Positions 5,771-9,095 of a stretch of DNA of 9,095 nt are shown in pieces. Both the position numbers and the translations under genes were made by a program. The notes beneath the pieces are model-generated. The model saw nothing but the letters and a program-made list of their open reading frames with translations, did not search any database and was not told where the DNA came from. Position 1 is the stretch's first letter; each line of letters starts with the position of its first letter. The DNA is from Bacteroidota bacterium (lineage in GTDB: Bacteria > Bacteroidota > Bacteroidia > Chitinophagales > Chitinophagaceae): assembly GCA_028876035.1 (NCBI GenBank), contig JAGWTK010000138.1:1-9095 (forward strand). Reading direction: 5' to 3'.

Positions 5771-6739
5771 ATGAAAAATGTTTACATCGCCATCATCGCT
5801 CTCTTTGTTAGCAGCAGCATTTTCGCAACCAAAATTACGGCTGTAGCCAACAAAAGCTGGAATAGCTCTTCTGCCTGGGATTTGAAAAGATCGCCCATCA
5901 ATGGAGATACCGTTTCTATCCCTGCAGGCATTACCATCACTGTTCAGAATACAGTTACATTAAACAATATAGTGATGCAAATCAGTGGCCGCCTTGCATT
6001 CGACAATGGTAAGCTTGTGCTGAACAATGTTTCCAGCATAGTGGTAAACACGGGCGGTTCTATTTACAGTCAGTCAGACAAAGACCGGATCTCCATCGGG
6101 GGTGTAAACAAATTAACAGGTACCGGCAGAAATATTTTTATCAATGGAGCATCATTTGCAGATGCCACTACCGGAACGGCTCCCAATGGCTTCACTGTTC
6201 TCTCTACACTGCCGGTTACATTCAACCAGTTCACAGTAAGCAAATCAGGATCAGATGCGGTGATTGCATGGTCAACCAGCAACGAAATCAACAACAACAA
6301 TTTTGAAGTGCAGCGCAGCTTTGATGGTAACAACTGGTCAGTAATCACAGTTATGATGGGCGCTGGCAACTCAACTACCGTGCAGCAATATAAATACACT
6401 GATAAGAATATGCAGGCTGCCACTGTATACTACCGTATTCGCCAGGTTGATGTTGATGGTAACTTCAGCTTCTCTGCCATCAGGAGTATCAGCACCGCTG
6501 CCACTACTGCCAACGCAAAAATTTACAGCGCCGGTAAAACCGTACGCATCGAAGCTGCCAACGCTCCCAGCATGACAGTACGCGTATTCACCACCAATGG
6601 TCAGCTTGTAGCACAACAAAATTTTCAGCAGGTGAATGGTACCGTTGCCCTTAACAACTTCAATGCTTCAACCGGTATTTATGTGGTGCAGGCAACCGAT
6701 GGTAAAGGATGGATGGTTTCAACCAAAGTAGCACTCTAA
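5771..6739 (+). CDS. secreted protein with T9SS C-terminal sorting domain
   Basis: From the ATG at 5771 this encodes 322 residues. An in-frame upstream ATG (5624) would add 49 residues that do not resemble a protein start, whereas 5771 begins directly with a signal peptide (K2, hydrophobic core 4-13, probable cleavage after SIFA19). Residues about 25-135 form a beta-rich repeat-like region with a W30-x5-W36 start and PINGDTVSIPAGITITV, resembling G8/parallel-beta-helix passenger domains of Bacteroidota. Residues about 150-240 look like the Fn3-like module common before sorting domains (EINNNNFEVQRSFDG and YYRIRQVDVDG). The last 75 residues (KIYSAGK to STKVAL, including GIYVVQA) match a type A T9SS sorting domain. 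It is therefore probably exported by Sec, moved across the outer membrane by T9SS and anchored or released there. It is monocistronic with its own terminator. No catalytic residues were recognised; its role is unknown. Confidence 0.85.
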   Translation: MKNVYIAIIALFVSSSIFATKITAVANKSWNSSSAWDLKRSPINGDTVSIPAGITITVQNTVTLNNIVMQISGRLAFDNGKLVLNNVSSIVVNTGGSIYSQSDKDRISIGGVNKLTGTGRNIFINGASFADATTGTAPNGFTVLSTLPVTFNQFTVSKSGSDAVIAWSTSNEINNNNFEVQRSFDGNNWSVITVMMGAGNSTTVQQYKYTDKNMQAATVYYRIRQVDVDGNFSFSAIRSISTAATTANAKIYSAGKTVRIEAANAPSMTVRVFTTNGQLVAQQNFQQVNGTVALNNFNASTGIYVVQATDGKGWMVSTKVAL

Positions 6740-6766
6740 AAATTTCATATACGGGTTTCTGGTTAT

Positions 6767-6790
6767 GCCCCCCACAAGGGGGCTTTTTTA
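6767..6790 (+). terminator. intrinsic terminator of the T9SS gene
   Basis: GCCCCC (6767-6772) pairs with GGGGGC (6778-6783) around a 5-base loop and is followed directly by six T residues (6784-6789). It serves the plus-strand gene ending at 6739. The T-run overlaps the stop codon of the convergent epimerase gene (6788-6790). The minus strand has no T-run after the stem, so it works in one direction. Confidence 0.9.
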
Positions 6791-7189
6791 TTGCTGCTCC
6801 ATACAGAGTTCAATCAGTACACCATTGGTTTCGCGTGGATGCAGAAAACAAACCAGTTTATTGTCGGCTCCCTTTTTAGGGATTTCATTGAGCAATACAA
6901 ACCCTTCATCCTGCAGTCTTTTCATTTCTGCATAAATATCTTCTACATCAAAAGCGATATGGTGTAAGCCTTCCCCTCTCCGGCTGATGAATTTTGCAAT
7001 GACCCCTTCCGGGTCAGTTGATTCCAGCAATTCGATTTTCGTGTCTGCTTTTTTAAAAAAGGCAGTGGTTACTTTTTCACTCTCCACCTGTTCTGTTTTG
7101 TAACAGGGCGTATTCAGCAGTTTTCCAAACAAAGGGATAGCAACCGATAAATCCTTCACAGCAATTCCAATATGTTCAATCTTGTTCAT
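6788..7189 (-). CDS. mce: methylmalonyl-CoA epimerase
   Basis: This 133-residue protein of the glyoxalase/vicinal-oxygen-chelate fold interconverts (R)- and (S)-methylmalonyl-CoA, linking propionate and branched-chain or odd-chain carbon to succinyl-CoA through the B12-dependent mutase. The two-module metal site is visible: H6 in IEHIGIAV, E53 in KIELLE, H77 in GLHHIAF and E127 in VLIELC. The pattern EGLHHIAFDVEDI together with the HPRETNGVLIEL ending is what separates this family from glyoxalase I and dioxygenases; length is normal. An acidic segment (E36, E38) lies where the family's catalytic Glu is expected. The ATG at 7187-7189 has no clear Shine-Dalgarno sequence. The gene is convergent with the T9SS gene and divergent from the desulfurase gene 87 bases away. 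The mutase genes are not in this window. Confidence 0.95.
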   Translation of the reverse strand: MNKIEHIGIAVKDLSVAIPLFGKLLNTPCYKTEQVESEKVTTAFFKKADTKIELLESTDPEGVIAKFISRRGEGLHHIAFDVEDIYAEMKRLQDEGFVLLNEIPKKGADNKLVCFLHPRETNGVLIELCMEQQ

Positions 7190-7261
7190 GTCGTTCTATT
7201 TTTAACACGATGCCTGCGACTGCGCCCAATGCTTCAAGGTATCAAATTAGAACCAATTGGG

Positions 7262-7269
7262 TAAATTTG
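7262..7269 (+). promoter_or_regulatory. -7 box for the cysteine desulfurase operon
   Basis: TAAATTTG matches the Bacteroidota -7 consensus TANNTTTG exactly, but no TTTG is found at the expected -33 distance. The 8-base palindrome CCAATTGG (7253-7260) lies immediately upstream. Transcription would begin around 7274-7277, practically on the ATG at 7277, so either the mRNA is leaderless or translation begins at the second ATG (7286). Confidence 0.5.
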
Positions 7270-7276
7270 TGTTGGT

Positions 7277-8470
7277 ATGGATAAGATGGTCAACCTGCCC
7301 GTTTATCTCGACAACAATGCGACCACACCCTGCGATCCAAGGGTGGCGGATGCGATCTGGCCATTTTTCACCCGGTATTTTGGCAATGCGGGCAGCCGGG
7401 ATCATGCATACGGCTGGGAAGCGCTGGCAGCCGTGGATATAGCGAGGGAACAACTGGCGGGGTTGATCAATGCCCATCCGCATGAGATTGTTTTTACCAG
7501 CGGCGCCACCGAATCGGTTAACCTCGCCCTAAAAGGTGTGCTGGAAGCTTATCGGAGCAAGGGCAATCATATCATCACCGTGGCTACTGAACACAAAGCA
7601 GTGCTGGATACCTGTGCCCACCTGGAAAAAAATGGCGCCCGTATAAGCTATTTGCCCGTTGACCAGCATGGGCTCGTGGATCCAAACCTGGTAGCGGCCA
7701 GCATTGAGCCAGCTACTGTGCTTATTTGTGTGATGCATGCCAACAATGAAACGGGTGTGTTGCAACCGGTAGAAGCCATTGGCCAGCTTGCGAAAGACCG
7801 CAATGTGTTGTTTTTTTGTGATGCCGTGCAGTCGGTCGGCAAAACGCCGGTGGATGTGCAGGCTTTGAATGCAGACCTGCTCTCGATCAGTGCCCATAAA
7901 ATGTATGGTCCCAAGGGCATTGGTGCATTGTTTGTGCGGAGGAGGGATCCGCGTGTTTCGTTGATGGCACAAATGGATGGCGGTGCACAGGAAAAAGGCC
8001 GGCGAAGTGGTACGCTGAATGTTCCGGGTATTGTAGGATTGGGAAAAGCAGCAGCATTGGCATTGCAGGAAATGGAAACGGACAGGACGAGAACGGCTGC
8101 ACTGATGCAAAAGCTGGAGAAAGCTTTGCAACAACAAGCAGGTGCAGTCGTTAATGGCAGTCTCCAGCACCGGCTTTCGCATGTGAGCAATTGCCGGTTT
8201 GAAGGCATCAGTAGCAGCAGTTTGATCGCGGCGATTGGAAAAGAGATAGCAGTGAGTACGGGGAGTGCCTGTACATCGGGCACAACAGAACCATCGCACG
8301 TATTGCTGGCAATGGGGTTAACGGAAGCAGCCGCAAGGTCTTCGATTCGATTTTCTGCAGGACGATTTACGACGGAAGCTGAAATCGATCATGTGATTGA
8401 AGTGCTGTTGCGGGCAATCAATACAATTCGAAAACAGGAGCAGGGGCAACCAATCACTGCTCATTCTTAA
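7277..8470 (+). CDS. cysteine desulfurase (IscS/NifS class I type)
   Basis: This 397-residue pyridoxal-phosphate enzyme converts cysteine to alanine and a protein persulfide, the sulfur source for Fe-S clusters and thio-modification of tRNA. The fold-type I active site is complete: H106 (stacking, ATEHKAV), N157 in NNETG, D182 and Q185 (CDAVQSVGK), Schiff-base lysine K208 in SISAHKMYGPKG, and sulfur-carrying C332 in STGSACTSGTTEPSHVLLAMG. The HAYGWEA stretch near 43-49 resembles IscS/NFS1. After RFTTEAEI the protein ends in about 28 residues and lacks the long tail by which E. coli IscS docks IscU, and no iscU is nearby; a NifS-like or general desulfurase is therefore equally possible. The start may be M1 (7277) or M4 (7286); the promoter box argues for a very short or absent leader. 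The next gene follows after 10 nt, so the two form an operon. Confidence 0.95.
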   Translation: MDKMVNLPVYLDNNATTPCDPRVADAIWPFFTRYFGNAGSRDHAYGWEALAAVDIAREQLAGLINAHPHEIVFTSGATESVNLALKGVLEAYRSKGNHIITVATEHKAVLDTCAHLEKNGARISYLPVDQHGLVDPNLVAASIEPATVLICVMHANNETGVLQPVEAIGQLAKDRNVLFFCDAVQSVGKTPVDVQALNADLLSISAHKMYGPKGIGALFVRRRDPRVSLMAQMDGGAQEKGRRSGTLNVPGIVGLGKAAALALQEMETDRTRTAALMQKLEKALQQQAGAVVNGSLQHRLSHVSNCRFEGISSSSLIAAIGKEIAVSTGSACTSGTTEPSHVLLAMGLTEAAARSSIRFSAGRFTTEAEIDHVIEVLLRAINTIRKQEQGQPITAHS

Positions 8471-8480
8471 ATATACCATT

Positions 8481-8810
8481 ATGATCTACGTAAGCGATAA
8501 AGCCAAAGAACGCGTACAGCAGCTGATGCAGGAAGGAAATATGTCACCCGACGAATATTTCCTGCGCGTATCCGTGGTGGGCGGCGGTTGTTCGGGTCTC
8601 AGTTATAAAATGGACTTCGACAAAACTACCAAGCCTTCGGACCAGGTGTTTGACGACAATGGCGTTCGGGTAGTAACCGACCTCAAGAGTTTCCTCTACC
8701 TGGTGAATACGACGCTGGAGTTTACAGACGGGCTGAATGGCAAGGGGTTCCATTTTAATAATCCGAATGCCAGCAGAAGTTGTGCCTGCGGGGAGAGTTT
8801 TGCGGTGTAG
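8481..8810 (+). CDS. A-type Fe-S carrier (IscA/ErpA/SufA family)
   Basis: This 109-residue protein matches the A-type carrier family, which binds Fe-S clusters or iron and passes them to apoproteins in the cytoplasm. Three ligand cysteines are present with the family spacing: C37 in GGGCSGLSY, then C101 and C103 in SCACGESF, with exactly 63 residues between C37 and C101. The frame is open further upstream (an ATG at 8397), but that would overlap the desulfurase gene by 74 bases and add 28 residues unlike the family; the ATG at 8481 gives the usual MIYVSDKAKERV start. It lies 10 nt after the desulfurase stop with no own promoter, so sulfur supply and cluster delivery are co-expressed. Which A-type paralogue it is cannot be decided, and no scaffold, ferredoxin or chaperone genes are visible here. 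Confidence 0.95.
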   Translation: MIYVSDKAKERVQQLMQEGNMSPDEYFLRVSVVGGGCSGLSYKMDFDKTTKPSDQVFDDNGVRVVTDLKSFLYLVNTTLEFTDGLNGKGFHFNNPNASRSCACGESFAV

Positions 8811-8845
8811 AGACGGGGTTTATGCACGGCGGCATTGACCGTCTC
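8810..8845 (+). other. inverted repeat after the A-type carrier gene
   Basis: GAGACGG (8810-8816) is a perfect inverted match to CCGTCTC (8839-8845), and ATGC (8822-8825)/GCAT (8832-8835) can pair inside it. It begins on the last base of the stop codon. No T-run follows, so it is at most a weak terminator or an mRNA 3'-end stabiliser. The stretch from here to 8986 shows no gene, only peptides of under 10 codons. Confidence 0.4.
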
Positions 8846-8986
8846 GCATAATTGCTATTTCGAATCATGGCTGAACGGGAAGATGCTTGAAGCGGAACCG
8901 GTTTGTAAAAAGCAGGGACTTAAGCCACTGAAATTGATTCCCAGGGAGATAGCGGAATTTTGTGGAACTTGCGCCGCCAAAAATTG

Positions 8987-9095
8987 GAGGAACTCTTCTG
9001 AGGAACTCTTCTGAGGAACTCTTCTGAGGAACTCTTCTGAGGAACTCTTCTGAGGAACTCTTCTGAGGAACTCTTCTGAGGAACTCTTCTGAGGA
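8987..9095. repeat. 13-bp perfect tandem repeat array, open at the window edge
   Basis: The unit GAGGAACTCTTCT occurs eight times without a mismatch (8987-9090) and a ninth copy is cut after five bases by the window end. Each unit is six purines followed by seven pyrimidines. On the plus strand each copy contains TGA, which closes all three frames because 13 is not a multiple of 3. The minus strand has no stop in any frame and would read the same 13-residue cycle (RRVPQKSSSEEFL) in each. The true length is not visible. Confidence 0.97.

Noticed and set aside
7529..8299. 256-codon and overlapping 211-codon minus-strand frames inside the desulfurase gene
   Set aside because: Both are shadows of the plus-strand gene, whose PLP lysine and active-site Cys are in frame and intact.
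8397..8480. 28-residue N-terminal extension of the A-type carrier
   Set aside because: It lies inside the desulfurase gene in another frame and is Cys-rich without family similarity. The ATG at 8481 gives the normal family start.
8987..9095. The 13-bp array as a CRISPR array
   Set aside because: The units are directly adjacent, with no spacers, and are much too short for CRISPR repeats.

Overview
The window looks like a core-genome stretch of a Bacteroidota bacterium, most plausibly a Chitinophagaceae-like member of the Chitinophagia/Sphingobacteriia side. This is inferred from three things. First, the acpP-fabF-rnc gene order is common in the phylum. Second, a secreted protein carries a type IX secretion (T9SS) C-terminal sorting domain. 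Third, promoter -7 boxes match the Bacteroidota consensus TANNTTTG, and the genes lack clear Shine-Dalgarno sequences. No rRNA, tRNA, CRISPR array or transposase was seen.

Layout. The left third (126-2859) is on the minus strand. Reading with transcription, it holds an exported ARPP-1/DUF6569-like protein and a NodB-type polysaccharide deacetylase 6 nt apart (a likely operon ending in an intrinsic terminator at 1201-1240), then a 397-base gap, then a TatD-family hydrolase. A divergent control region (2860-3087) carries a large stem-loop and a good acpP promoter. The plus-strand lipid/RNA block follows: acpP (acyl carrier protein), fabF (beta-ketoacyl-ACP synthase II) and rnc (RNase III). The gaps between these three contain hairpins that could set relative expression. 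Next is a small secreted T9SS-type protein ending in a strong terminator, convergent with a methylmalonyl-CoA epimerase gene (minus strand). Divergent from the epimerase is a two-gene Fe-S unit: a class I cysteine desulfurase and an A-type Fe-S carrier. The window ends inside a perfect 13-bp tandem repeat that runs off the right edge.

How the genes work together. AcpP carries the acyl chains that FabF elongates. The desulfurase supplies sulfur and the A-type protein carries or delivers clusters. The epimerase belongs to the propionate/methylmalonyl-CoA route. The deacetylase and its exported partner suggest an envelope or glycan role, which is unproven.

Most of the window is ordinary housekeeping sequence. 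The points most worth a second look are the 13-bp repeat array, the exported ARPP-1-like/deacetylase pair, the unusual rnc start (TTG next to an ATG-TAG start-stop element) with an Asp-to-Asn change at a catalytic-site position, the stem-loop in front of the acpP promoter, and a promoter box that almost touches the desulfurase start codon. I did not find a clear new defence or mobile system.
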